Assembly (NCBI GenBank): GCA_037074705.1 | Contig: CM073596.1 | Span: 22,542,001-22,606,000, forward strand | Source of the DNA: Zhengitettix transpicula | Taxonomy: Eukaryota; Arthropoda; Insecta; Orthoptera; Tetrigidae | Direction of reading: 5' to 3' | DNA: 64,000 nt | Shown here: positions 23,430-34,352 of the stretch, in pieces | How positions within the stretch are numbered: the first letter of the stretch is position 1 | Layout: every line of letters begins with the position of its first letter | Made by a program: the position numbers and the translations under genes | The notes under the pieces: generated by a model | The model's input: the letters and a program-made list of their open reading frames with translations, nothing else | What the model was told of the DNA's origin: nothing | Database searches by the model: none

Positions 23430-23535
23430 TGAAAATGCTATTTGCCGAAAATTCCCAATTCATGTTTAAATACATGAGTGTTAAAAAAAACAAGATAAGG
23501 ATAATTTAGTATTTTTCAAAAATTACGAGTATCAC
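23430..23535 (+). repeat. dispersed repeat, copy 1
   Basis: The words 'ttcatgtttaaatacatgag' and 'ataaggataatttagtattt' recur in the same order at 51960-52025 ('ttcatgtttaaatacatgag' identical; 'ataaggacaatttggtattt'). The pair defines an unnamed dispersed element of at least 90 bp. Confidence 0.6.
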
Positions 23536-23671
23536 AGGAGATAGAATGTTTATTTTATAAAGTTAAATTAAATTCACCATATTATTGGCATGAGGAGAAG
23601 CAGAAGGGTGAGAGGAACTTAGTATTGTAATATCCACCATTGAGAATCATCGCGGAAGAAGTTTCTTAAGT

Positions 23672-23690
23672 TATATATATATATATATAT
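23672..23690. repeat. (TA)n microsatellite
   Basis: About nine TA units followed by GTACC. Confidence 0.9.
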
Positions 23691-23779
23691 GTACCTTTCT
23701 CACAAGAACCAATGCAATCATATGCGATTTCTAGTATTTTGAGCACATAAGTATCAATTATTACTCACAAATATTTACA

Positions 23780-24380
23780 TTGACAACGTTTTGCAGCAGA
23801 GAGCATTCGTTTTGCAGTTTTTCTGATTTTCTATCAGGAACAAGACAAAGTTCTCTCTTCGCTTTATGTCTTCGCTGCGGCGCTGAAGAAACACTGATAT
23901 GTTCAAACATTTTCCTCTGGAGACTATTTCACACTTGCAGATACATCTGTCTTCCGCCCTCCCTTTTACTGACCGTGTCTATTTTTCTCCCCTTTTTCCC
24001 CTCCAAACTGTTTCATTCTCGAGAGAACGTGAGAACAAAGTGAGGCCAATTACTTTGTTTTGATGGCAAGAAAACCTTCGAAGACGGCAAAAGGAAAGAA
24101 ACTGCTAGGATCACAAGTGAAGTTTGTTGTTGCCTTCTTAAAGAATCCACTTATTCTCAGACAAGTCGTCTGCCGGCCTTCAAGTTTTTGGGAAGATTTT
24201 CTTTTTTTCCGCATCATTGCCGGGCGTCTGGGCGTCGCCCTTCTCCATTCCATCGGCGTCCTACACACCTCAGCGTCCTTTCCGGCACCTGCACGAAAAA
24301 TAGCTTTTTTCCTGTTGTGCTGCGTGTTCAACTTTTTCTTATAAACTTCCTCGATCGACGGCAATAAATATTTGCTTTCA
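23780..24380. promoter_or_regulatory. GC-richer island
   Basis: Pyrimidine-rich and CpG-containing. It is open in antiparallel frames (94 codons + and 104 codons -, 24050-24364), which is expected when stops are scarce. No domain is seen in either. Confidence 0.2.
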
Positions 24381-25331
24381 ACCTTTGTGCGCGAATGTAC
24401 TGGTAGCTATGAAAAAACTTATAGGGAGAACAAATCAAAAAAGAAAGGAGACCCAGTGTTATCTCTGCTTGTATTAGATGTAGATTTATTATAAATCTAA
24501 ATTTAATTTAATCTTCCAGTTGAGAAACATTCAGTTTAACATAAGTTTAATCAGAGTTTTGACTGGACTAATGCCAAACCACCATACCAGAATCGTCTCT
24601 AAAACAATTAACACAGACTTTATCAGTTCAATTCAAATAGGCAAAGTGATACAAATACTTTAAGTCGGATCTATGACCCCTAATTTTTATGTTAAGATCT
24701 TTATATTCCTACAATTGTCATAAATTCGCTCGTGAGAACTAATTTTTATTGGAGTTGAGAGGCCAATTGGCAGAGGAAACGTCGTAAATGTTCAGTTGTT
24801 AGTATTAGTTCAAAATTTGTCTGTATTTTGCCGTGTCACATTCCAATATATTAAAAGACATTAATTAGGTTCATTTTAGATTTATTCATGTTTACATTAG
24901 TCTTCGAAAAATAAAGTAGCATACGGGACGAAAGACATATAGAAATGACACTTAAAATTTTAATAATATAATATATATATCCATGGATTTAATAACGAAT
25001 TAATGGCATCTATTTTTCCTGAAAAATAGTAGGTATGCAATAAATATATAAATATGAAACATTAAATTATGTCATAGGTTCACAGCAGAGCCACCTTCAA
25101 TTTATAGTCAATCGCCATGAGCGAGGTAAAATTCGTCTTGATATTAATTTTGAGAACGTTAGTTTTTTTGGAAGGGCAACTACTTAAATCACTATAAGTT
25201 TCCTATTTTGCACATTAGATCGTTACGGAACTAGCATAATGTCACAGACAGTCACGTCGAATCAAATAATTTAATTATTAATCTCTCTCGCAGATAAATA
25301 AAGAATTAAGGAAGGATATGAATTACAATAA
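24381..25331. other. AT-rich DNA, nothing recognised
   Basis: No feature supported. Confidence 0.5.
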
Positions 25332-26390
25332 TAAACCTGATGCAGGTTTTTCAAGGGTTTTCCCTGCATTTCTTTAGGCGAATGCCGGGTAGGATCCTTA
25401 AACCGTAGCCCGGGGGCCCTAGTAGCCCTTGGCTACCTTCCCCTTTCCTCTACCCTTCCGCATCCCCCCTTTCAAATCCCTTCCTATGCTATTAAAGGGT
25501 AGTTGCCCAATGTGGATAACCCTCATGTAGCCTGTTGCCCTAAAAAAAAAATTGGCTACCTTCCTATCTCCTTTCCGTTTTTGAACTAAGGTTCCCACAA
25601 GCCGAGGCACCTCGGCCTGTTCTGAGAGGTTTATGTTCCGGGGTCACAGTCCTTGAGCATACGGTAAGAGATGGCCGCTATTCCCATAGGAATAGTCGGC
25701 CAGCTGCCTCCTAAACTGGTCGAGGCACGGAGAAGGGAATGCTGCGACCCCACAGCAAACTCCTCTCCCGCTATCGGAAGGGCGTGGGACAAGTACTAAA
25801 TGCCCGACCTACCTGATGCAGGTTTTCTAGGGTTTGTCCTGCATTACTTTTAGGCGAATGCCGGGTAGGATCCTTAAACTACAGCCCGCGGGTCGTAGTT
25901 AACCCTTGGCTACCTTCCTCTACCCTTCCGCATCCCCCTTTAAAATCCCTTCCGATGCTGTTAAAATGGAGTTGCTACCATGTGGATTCCCCGCATGTAC
26001 CCTGTTACCCTAAAAAAACCTTATGCTCCCCCCCTCTCCCAACAAGAAAACCCTGTGGGAGATGCTCTCGTTGATGGAACCTTTTTGAAAACAATGAATG
26101 AGGCTACATTCTGGTATGCCTTCTTCTCTTTCTAGTTTAGAACTAATGTTACCATAAATCGAAGCACTTCGGTCTGTTTTGATAGGTATGTTCCGAGGTC
26201 GCAGACTTTGAGCATATGGTAAGAGCTGTCACAATTCCTATTGGAACGGTCGACCAGCTGCCTCCTAAGCTAGGTCATGGAGAAATGAATTCTGTGTTCC
26301 AACAAAAAACGTCGGTAGGGTGTTGTACAAGGACCAAGAGCCTGACCTACATGATCGAGGTTAGTCGGCCAGCTGCCTGCTAAACAACAA
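25332..26390 (-). mobile_element. three successive arms of the foldback family
   Basis: A partial arm (25332-25535), a complete arm (25552-26014) and a diverged arm (about 26050-26390) lie head to tail in the same right-arm orientation. Each complete copy runs from the Cys-rich-looking 'ggttcccacaagccgaggc' segment to 'gtggat..ccc.catgta'. Tandem arms without intervening left arms suggest repeated insertion or unequal recombination between family members. Confidence 0.75.
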
Positions 26391-26769
26391 TTGTGGACAT
26401 TAATGCTGGGATAATTTATGTATGAGTATTTTATATACTTGACCAGTATAATAATGGTCCAACGTTGCCAATTTTATTCCTTTTTTTGTGTTTTATAAGT
26501 CTTTGGAACACCAGACAATTTATTCTGGTGCATATGTCCAAATTTCAATTTCACTTAGCAATTAAACAGTCACGAAAATATCCATTAAAATGTTAGTAAA
26601 CTTAAACATATTTTATCTGACTCTATTGTCTATGCTTATAAAGTGATTGCAGCACACGTTAAGTTTAGTAATTGAAATCGATATTGTGAGCACAGTTTTA
26701 TCTTTCCAATCAATTAACATCCTCATTATCTGTTTTATTATTATTATTGACCGTCAAATATTTTAGTAG
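26391..26769. other. AT-rich DNA, nothing recognised
   Basis: No feature supported. Confidence 0.5.
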
Positions 26770-27030
26770 TTATTCGATGAGTTGAGACGTGAGATGCGAG
26801 CATTTCCCGGAGACGTCGCGATTGAGCGCTGAGAAGGGTGTTTATGCATAGGATTCATTGGTCTGAGGGTGTTGGGAGAGATTGATTGATGGCCCCGAGG
26901 AACTCACAAGCCCCGGATATCGCTCCTCGTGTAATTTATCTACGCACATCTCCTAAGCATATTCAACGGAGACGACGGCCTCTAATATGTTTTTTCCTTA
27001 GCCTCCGAACCGCGCTAAAGAAACAAAGTG
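26770..27030. promoter_or_regulatory. candidate enhancer with an Exd/Hox site
   Basis: GC-richer, unique DNA containing TGATTGATGG (26883-26892), which matches the composite Extradenticle/Hox (PBX/HOX) site TGATNNAT. Further cores are 'tttatgcat' and 'gtaatttatc'. Known biology links such composite sites to Hox-regulated enhancers. Here it is only a motif match. Confidence 0.3.
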
Positions 27031-27189
27031 AAAGTCTTGGAACGGGCCCTGAAAATAAATGATTTAACAGCTACCGCAATAATCACCTGAAATTCAGAAG
27101 CCAGTATCCACCTTTCAGGTTGGAATAAAAACGAAGATTCTTCCTGAGTCAGTGATTCTGGAAACTGACTATAATTTAATTAAATGTAT

Positions 27190-27300
27190 AAAAAGAAATT
27201 TCTCTTTGTTTGTCTCGGATGCGGTCGGTAACCATTCATCCGATTGCGATAAAAACTACTGTGAGATGCTGTCCGCCAGCCCGCAATGTTTAATCACCTC
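27190..27300 (+). repeat. dispersed mobile-element phrase
   Basis: The word 'ggtaaccattcatccgattg' with following 'gataaaaactactgtgagatg' resembles the widespread insect repeat text of the type 'accattcatccgatt...aaa'. Such text is usually TE-derived (Helitron or SINE). The open frame across it (61 codons behind a TTTCAG at 27118) is therefore not called as an exon. Confidence 0.3.
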
Positions 27301-27889
27301 ATAGGCGTTATCATACATCCCCTCAACACAGTCGCAAGCATTTTACAATAGTGACGCACGAGTGACATTTTAGTTCGAGTGTGACGTACAAGTGCTGTTG
27401 ATTGTAAAATTCTCACGCATCTTCTTTGCATTTTCCAAACTTTCACTGTCATATCATATATGCAACCCAAACGACAAGCCATAGGTTGATCTTCACCTCA
27501 ACAACAAAACAAACGTATCACGAAATACACAAACAGACGAGCAACGGGAAGCAAGGCCAGAAATCCTTTGAGTACTCCTGATCGATACAGATGAACAGAG
27601 AAACTTTATTTTTTCTCATGCGAAGAACTCGTAAAAAAGACAGTCTTCAATAAAATAAAATAGTAAACATTTTAACAACGGAGATTAAAAGAAACATTTC
27701 ACAGTTGGAAGAGTAGCAAACTTGTTGTCTTGTTAACGGAAACATTGAAACATTTATAAATATATTTTGAGTTGAAAATGTTACACGTGATGGCAAATGA
27801 TAATTTCATAAAATCAAGTAACATATATTTAAAGATATATTAAATGTATTTTTTTTAGAAATTGGCTACATTTCTTTAATATCATAGGA
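27301..27889. other. mixed DNA, nothing recognised
   Basis: No gene or repeat supported. Confidence 0.45.
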
Positions 27890-28205
27890 AGGGATAGATG
27901 GGAGAGCCCCCATATCACAATTGATGCATTCTCCGTGGAATTCCTTCTGCAACTTTACTTTAAAGTTCCACCTGCAAGAGCTAGTCACTCAAATCGTGAA
28001 GTAGCTCTCATTCTATTTATATGTCCCACGACCTTCCAATTTCTAGAGTGGATTTACTGCGGGGATGTACCTCAGCCACTTAAGGTGACAGCTAGTAGAC
28101 GGTTCCAATGTGAACAGCGGACAACGGACAACGTCTGCGACCACACAACATACTCCTTGCAAAATTGGCCCAAGGTGCTTTTTGGAACCTTAATTCCGAA
28201 GCCAA
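27890..28205 (+). repeat. solo copy of the foldback element's central region
   Basis: Matches 28793-29100 and 30743-31050, sharing 'ttccaatttctagagtgg', 'tagtagacggttccaatgtg' and 'aacagcggacaacggacaac'. It carries its own differences and ends at an 18-T run (about 28212-28229) just before the next element. The 100-codon frame across it is a by-product. Confidence 0.75.
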
Positions 28206-28240
28206 GAGAACGCTTTTTTTTTTTTTTTTGGTTTTAGATG

Positions 28241-29628
28241 GGCTATGTATAGGGTAATCAACATAGTGGCTACTCCCCTCTTATAGCATAGGAAAGGGAT
28301 TTGAAAGCGGGGATGCAGTAGGGTGTAGGAAGATAGCCAAGGGTTACTAGGGCCCCCGGGCTATAGTTTAAGGATCCTACCCGGCATTCGCCTAAAAGTA
28401 ATGCAGGGAAAACACTAGAAAAACCTGCATCAGGAAGGTCGGGCATTGGGTACTTGTTCCACGCGCTTCCGGTAGTGGGAGAAGAGTTTTCTGTGGGGAC
28501 GCAGAATTCCCTTCTCCGTACCTCGACCAATTTAGGAGGCAGCTGGCCGAATCTTCCAATGGGAACAGTGAACAACTCTTACCGTAGGCCCAAGGTCTGT
28601 GATCCAGGAACATACGCCTCTCAAAACAGTCCGAAATGCCTCGGCTTGTGAGAACCGTAGTTCAAAAACGGAGAGAGGAAAATGCATCCCCAAGGGTAGA
28701 CCTCCCTGTCTCTCTTACAAAGTTGTGCCTGCGAGAGAACATCCCTCGCAGGTATTACCTGCGCCAGAATAGACTTCGCAGACAGGATTGTTGCAATTCA
28801 AGCATTCTCCTCGGAATTCCTTCTCCAAGTTTCCTTTAAATTTTCACCTGCAAGAGCTAGTCTCTGAGAGCGTGAATTAGCTCTCATTCTAGTTATATGT
28901 CCCACGACCTTCCAATTTCTAGAGTGGGTTTACTGCGGGGATGTACCTCAGCCACTTAAGAAGACAGCTAGTAGACGGTTCCAATGTGAACAGCGGACAA
29001 CGGACAACGTCTGCGACCTTGCAACATACTCCTCGCAAAATTTGCCCAAGATACCTCTACTTTTAGGAACCTTAATTCAGAAGCCAAGAGAACGCTTCCC
29101 CACAGTTAACCTCCTCCAACTCGCCTTTAACGTCCCACCTGCGAGAGCTAGTCCGTGAGTCGGACACAGCTACCTTTGGGGATGCCTTCTTCTCTCTCTG
29201 CTTTTGAACTAAGGTTCCCACAAACTGAGGCGCTTCGGTCTGTTTAGAAGGTCTCAGACCTTGGGCATATGGTAACAGTTGTTAGTCGTTCCCATTGGAA
29301 AACTCGGCCAACTGCATTCAAAGCTGGTCGAAGAACGAAGATCGAATGGTGCGTCCACAATGATGCAAATCCCTCTGCCGCTTTCGGAAGGGCGTGGGAC
29401 CAGTACCCTGCACCCGACATACCTGATGCAGGTTTTCTGGTGTTTGTCCTGAATTACTTTTAGACAAATGCCGTGTAGGATCCTTAAACCCTACAGCCCG
29501 GGGGCCCTAGTTAACCCTTGGTTACCTTCATCTACCCTTCCGCAGGCTCGCGATTCAAATCCCTTCCTATGCTATTAAAGGGGAGTTTCCATTATGTGGA
29601 TTACCCTCATGTAGCCGTTGAGACTAAA
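28241..29628. mobile_element. foldback element, copy A (long inverted arms)
   Basis: The left arm is 28241-28705 ('ggctatgtatagggtaatc' to 'gcatccccaagggtag'), the centre 28706-29165, and the right arm 29166-29628 ('ctacctttggggatgcc' to 'ttaccctcatgtagcc'). The arms are reverse complements over about 450 bp but clearly diverged: the right arm has the variant 'caggctcgcgattcaaatcc'. The centre repeats 'gcctgcgagagaac'-type words. No protein of a known transposase class is recognisable. The 67-codon frame at 28636-28839 is repeated identically at 30586-30789 only because the DNA is duplicated. Confidence 0.8.
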
Positions 29629-30181
29629 AAAACCTAGTCCGGGATGGACCTATTTCCACAAGCTTCCTTCCTACAACTTTTTTTTATTTGTATTCATAAA
29701 GTACACAGGGGTTAATTACTTGGTGGGCTCTTCCCTTTAATAACATAGGAAGGGATTTGCGGAAGGAGGTAGCCAAGGGGTAACTAGAGCCTTCGGATTA
29801 CAGTTGAAAACTTGTTCAGAAGTACCCTAAAAACAAACCTCGGAGAAATCCTGCTCCAACTCTCCATTAACGTCCCACCTTCGAGAGCTAGTCCATGAGA
29901 GACTCATGTTCTAAGTACTTGTGCTACGCCCATCCAATTTCTAGAACGGGTTTAGAGTGAGGATGTAGCATATTCCGGACTTCGTTCTTTGGCCACGTTT
30001 GGAAGAAGCTGGCAGACGGTTCCAATGAGAGCAGCTTACAACTCTTTCCTTACGGTTAACGTCTGCGACCTGCAATCATTAACTTATTAAAACCTGGCCG
30101 GAGGGATTTCCGCTTATGGGAAACTTGCTTCAGAAGCCTAGATAATAGACATTTCCTTAGTTTTATTTTTTTAGTTTTAGA
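29629..30181. repeat. spacer of the 1.95-kb duplicated unit, copy A
   Basis: Follows the right arm of copy A and is repeated after copy B (31579-32117). It contains decayed arm words ('taataacataggaagggatt', 'agccttcggattacag') and a decayed centre ('agacggttccaatgagagc'), so it is itself an older family member. Confidence 0.65.
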
Positions 30182-30187
30182 GAAACA

Positions 30188-31578
30188 GGCTAGAAGAGGG
30201 TAATCCACATGATGGAAACTCCCCTTTAATAGCATAGGGAGGGATCTGATAGGGGGGGGGATGCGGAAGGGTAGAGGAAGTTAGACATGGGGTTAACTTG
30301 GGCCCCCGGGCTATAGTTTAAGGATCCTACCCGGCATTCACCTAAAAGTAATGCACGGAAAACCCTAGAAAAACCTGCATCAGGAAGGTCGGGCATTGGG
30401 TACTTGTCTCACGCCCTTCCGATAGCGGGAGAAGAGTTTTCTGTGGGGACGCAGCATTCACTTTTCCGTACCTCGATCAGTTTAGCAGGCAGCTAGCCGA
30501 CTGTTCCAATGGGAACAGAGAACAACTCTTACCGTATGCCCACGGTCTGTGATCCAGGAACATACACCTCTCAAAACAGTCCGAAATGCCTCGGCTTGTG
30601 AGAACCGTAGTTCAAAAACGGAGAGAGGAAAATGCATCCCCAAGGGTAGACCTCCCTGTCTCTCTTACAAAGTTGTGCCTGCGAGAGAACATCCCTCGCA
30701 GGTATTACCTGCGCCAGAATAGACTTCGCAGACAGGATTGTTGCAATTCAAGCATTCTCCTCGGAATTCCTTCTCCAAGTTTCCTTTAAATTTTCACCTG
30801 CAAGAGCTAGTCTCTGAGAACGTGAATTATCTCTCATTCTAGTTATATGTCCCATGACCTTCCAATTTCTAGAGTGGGTTTAGTGCGGGTATGTACCTCA
30901 GACATTTGAGGAGACAGCTAGTAGACGGTTCCAATGTGAACAGCGGACAACGGACAACGTCTCCGACCTTGCAACATACTCCTCGCAAAATTTGCCTAAG
31001 ATACCTCTACTTTTGGGAACCTTAATTCAGAAGCCAAGAGAACGCTTCCCCACAGTTAACCTCCTCCAACTCGCCTTTAACGTCCCACCTGCGATAGCTA
31101 GTCCGTGAGTAAGACAGGACTACCTTTGGGGATGCCTTCTTCTCTCTCTGCTTTTGAAATAAGGTTCCCACAAACTGAGGCGCCTCGATCTGTTTAGAAG
31201 GTCTCAGACCTTGGGCATACGGGAAGAGTTGTGAGTCGTTCCCATTGGAAAACTCGGCCAACTGCATTCAAAGATGGTCGAAGAACGAAGATCAAATGAT
31301 GCGTCCACAATGATGCAAACCCCTCTGCCGCTTTCGGATGGGCGTGGGAGAAGTACCCTGCACCCGACCTACCTGATGCAGGTTTTCTGGCTTTTGTCCT
31401 GTATTACTTTTAGACGAATGTCGTGTAGGAGCCTTAAACCCTACAGCCCGGGGGCCCTAGTTAACCCTTGGCTACCGTCATCTACCCTTCCGCAGGCTCG
31501 CGATTCAAATCCCTTCCTATGCTATTAAAGGGGAGTTTCCATTATGTGGATTACCCTCATGTAGCCGTTGAGACTAAA
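30188..31578. mobile_element. foldback element, copy B (duplicate of copy A)
   Basis: The left arm is 30188-30655, the centre 30656-31115 and the right arm 31116-31578, at a constant offset of about 1950 bp from copy A. The stretch 30586-30789 encodes the same 67 codons as 28636-28839, so identity there is essentially complete. The left arm ends are less alike. The pattern fits recent tandem duplication or gene conversion. Confidence 0.8.
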
Positions 31579-32117
31579 AAAACCTAGTCCGGGATGGACC
31601 TATTTCCACAAGCTTCCTTTCTACAACTTTTTTTTAAATTTGTATTCATAAAGTACACAGGGGTTAATTATTTGGTGGGCTCTTCCCTTTAATAACATAG
31701 GAAGGGATTTGCGGAAGGAGGTAGGCAAAGGTTAACTGGAGCCTTCGGATTACAGTTGAAAACTTCTTCAGAAATACCATAAAAACAAACCTCGGAGAAA
31801 TCCTGCTCCAACTCTCCCTTAACGTCCCACCTGCGAGAGATAGTCTCTGAGATATTCATGTTCTAAGTACTTGTGCCACGCCCATCTAAGATCTATAACG
31901 GGTTTACAGTGAGGATGTAGCATATTTCCGACTTCTTTCATTGGCCACGTTTGGAAAAGCTGGCTGACGGTTCCAATGTGAGCAGAAGACAAGACTTCCC
32001 TTACGGCCAACGACTGCGACCTCGGAACATTAACTTATCAAAACCTGACCGGAGGTGTATCCGCTTATGGGCAACTTGCTTCTGAAGCCGAGATAATAGA
32101 CATTTATTTAGTTTTAT
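31579..32117. repeat. spacer of the duplicated unit, copy B
   Basis: Counterpart of 29629-30181, beginning 'cctagtccgggatggacc' in both, with scattered substitutions and small indels. Confidence 0.65.
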
Positions 32118-32612
32118 TATTTTAATTTTAGGGTAACAATCCACATGGTGGCAACTGCCCTTTAATAGCATAGGAAGGGATTTGAATCGCGAGCCTGCGG
32201 AAGGGTAGATGAAGGTAGCCAAGGGTTAGCTAGGGCCCCCGGGCTGTAGGGTTTAAGGATCCTACACGACATTCGTCTAAAAGTAATTCAGGACAAACCC
32301 CAGAAAACCTGCATCAGGTAGGTCGTGTGCAGGGTACTTGTCCCACGCCCTTCCGAAAGCGGCAGAGGGGTTTTGCATCATTGTGGACGCATCATTTGAT
32401 CTTCGGTCTTCGACCAGCTTTGAATGCAGTTGGCCGAGTTTTCCAATGGGAACGACTAACAACTCTTCCCGTATGCCCAAGGTCTGAGACCTTCTAAACA
32501 TATCGAGGTGCCTCAGTTTGTGGGAACCTTATTTCAAAAGCAGAGAGAGATGAAGGCACCCCCAAAGGTAGCGGTGTCCGACTCACGGACTAGCATTTCT
32601 TTAGTTCTTTTA
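32118..32612 (+). repeat. left-orientation arm, reverse complement of the duplicated right arms
   Basis: Reads 'gggtaacaatccacatggtgg' to 'gtccgactcacggactagc'. It is the reverse complement of 29150-29610 and 31105-31560, including the variant 'ttgaatcgcgagcctgcgg'. It is therefore closer to the right arms of copies A and B than to their left arms, which suggests an inverted duplication of a right arm or the start of a third element. Confidence 0.75.
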
Positions 32613-32970
32613 GTTAGCTTCTTCCAACTCTCCTCTGACGTTTAACCTTCGAGAGCTAGCCACTGAGATAGCTCATTCCACATGTTGGAAGGATACTTCT
32701 CGTCAGTTGGACCGAATGTGATGCAGTAAAATACCCTAGAGTTAATTTCGTGAGGTATGTCTCATTTTTTGTGACATTTTACTTGTGGGTGCCGTGTCTG
32801 CCATTTAATAACTCAGGAAGGGATTTGAAATGAGGGGTGTGTACGGAATAGTATAGTATCCACGGATTTACTAGGGTTGTCGGACTATAGTTGTAAGGAT
32901 GCTACTGACAATTTGCCTTTATTGATGCGGGGAAAGGTTAGAAAACCTGCATCAGGAAGGTCGATGTCTT
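32613..32970 (+). repeat. decayed family fragment
   Basis: Part of a spacer-like segment, then a partial left arm at about 32795-32967 ('gccatttaataactcaggaa', 'ctagggttgtcggactatag', 'aaaacctgcatcaggaagg'). Confidence 0.6.
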
Positions 32971-33239
32971 TGTAACAGAAAAAATAGCTGGAGTAACGCA
33001 TAAATACCGTTGAGCATAGTTAATTAATGGTCTAGAACTGACAGGAGATGTAAAGTACATTTGTCTTAGGCGGTTATAAATGAAATTAATTGGTTTAAAC
33101 TATCCTTCGTTATCGCTTCTAATCGAGGCAAAACCGCCAGATTAATGGCATGTTTTATTATAACGTGACAATTTCTGAATATATAGTTTCACCTGTCCTG
33201 TATTGCCTTCGACGAACTTAAAAATACAATTATAATATT
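32971..33239. other. AT-rich DNA, nothing recognised
   Basis: No feature supported. Confidence 0.5.
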
Positions 33240-33590
33240 CCCTTATTTTGCTGGCGCCCTATGAATAGTCATGTGTGCACCTGCTTGTTGTACAGTGCAA
33301 ATGTGGAATTGCGATGTCTTTTTGACCGAGCACTTTGACCCTTCGCGAAGGTTCCTCAATTTGACTCAGTCCCGGGTTCGCAATGGTCGTGAGCAGCTGG
33401 GACAAGTGCACGCGGGTCGCGGAATCTTTCTTTTGATTTGTGCGTGTGTCCACCCAGGGGCAGCCGTGCGTGATCTCAACCCAACAGCTCTTCGGTACGT
33501 AACTAATTGTGATAAATAAATCATTAGAACGGTAGACACGTCAAAATTACAAAGCTTCGTGGAACTTCTCCTCGTGTGGTAAAGCAAAAG
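33240..33590. promoter_or_regulatory. GC-richer island
   Basis: Unique sequence including GGCGCC (about 33253) with CTCF-like flanks and CpGs. Frames of 64-82 codons are open on both strands with no domain. Confidence 0.2.
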
Positions 33591-33944
33591 TATATCAATG
33601 AAAATATTTTATCGACTGTAATATTATGTTATTTCAATAAGTAATAAGATTAAACTCTAATATTGCACTCTTTATTGAATTTAGATAATATTACTAGATA
33701 ACAATTGCATTCATCAATATATTTTTATTTTAATACACCTGAAAAATTTCCTAGAAATATCGTATCTGTGTTGTTTTGTATGAAACTGTTTCAGACACAT
33801 TGCCCGTTTTATTCAGATTATTGTTTTCAGTGAATATAATTATATATCGATGAATATAAGTATACACAGATAACATAATTGTCTGGACGTCAGTCGAGTT
33901 TGCGAGCTGGCTCAAGACGTCGGCGCCGCATCAAACGGCTAGAC
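33591..33944. other. AT-rich DNA, with a GC-rich end
   Basis: AT-rich to 33880. The last 60 bp ('gacgtcagtcgagtttgcga') are GC-rich and lie just outside the tandem unit. Confidence 0.4.
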
Positions 33945-34352
33945 TTGCACGCATTCTCTCGCTCTCTCGCTCACTCGCTCTCTCGCTCTCTCGGTTTCGC
34001 TCTCTCGCTCTCTCGCTCTCTCTCTCGCTCTCTCGCACAGCTGCACGTAAGCCACGCTGACGTCACAGCCGGCATTTACAATGATCAGTTGGCGAATATT
34101 TTTATGTTCCGAAAATCGGTGTGTAGCGGAAACCAATATTTATCTCCCAAATTTTCTTGTTTATTGAATTTACATTCTACAAAAAATAAATTTTGTTTTT
34201 TAATTGTTTTTATTTACAGTTGCATCAAAAGCACAGGTTATTAACGATTCATTATGGGGATTGCTTGCTAAGCAATGGGTCCGCGTTTCGTTCCCGGGCC
34301 CCTCCAATTTTTTACATCTTCATAACAAGCAATATTTTTTTAAATTAATCTA
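33945..34352 (+). repeat. tandem unit, copy 1 (short TC array)
   Basis: The unit begins 'ttgcacgcattctctcgctc', holds a short TC/CG array to about 34037, then 'cagctgcacgtaagccacgc', 'atgatcagttggcgaatatt', 'tccgaaaatcggtgtgtagc' and a tRNA-like segment, and ends 'aaattaatcta' at 34352. Its first bases recur at 34353, so the two copies are directly abutting. Confidence 0.85.
34250..34310 (+). other. tRNA-Ser(GCU)-like half, SINE-type remnant
   Basis: Positions 34260-34276 form a perfect tRNA anticodon arm. The 5-bp stem is ATTGC/GCAAT around TTGCTAA, with U33 and anticodon GCT (serine). Downstream 'gcgtttcgttcccgg' resembles a T-arm/B-box with changes. No D-arm or acceptor stem fits, so this is not a working tRNA. 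It looks like part of a tRNA-derived SINE. The homologous segment in copy 2 (about 35705-35755) has lost stem pairing. Confidence 0.35.

Noticed and set aside
27119..27303. 61-codon open stretch behind a TTTCAG acceptor-like site
   Set aside because: The DNA carries a phrase typical of dispersed insect repeats, and no donor follows.
25332..32970. CRISPR-like or operon-like repetition
   Set aside because: Repeat units are hundreds of bases long, mostly inverted, without uniform spacers or associated genes.
34250..34310. Possible functional tRNA-Ser
   Set aside because: Only the anticodon arm is intact; D-arm and acceptor stem are absent.
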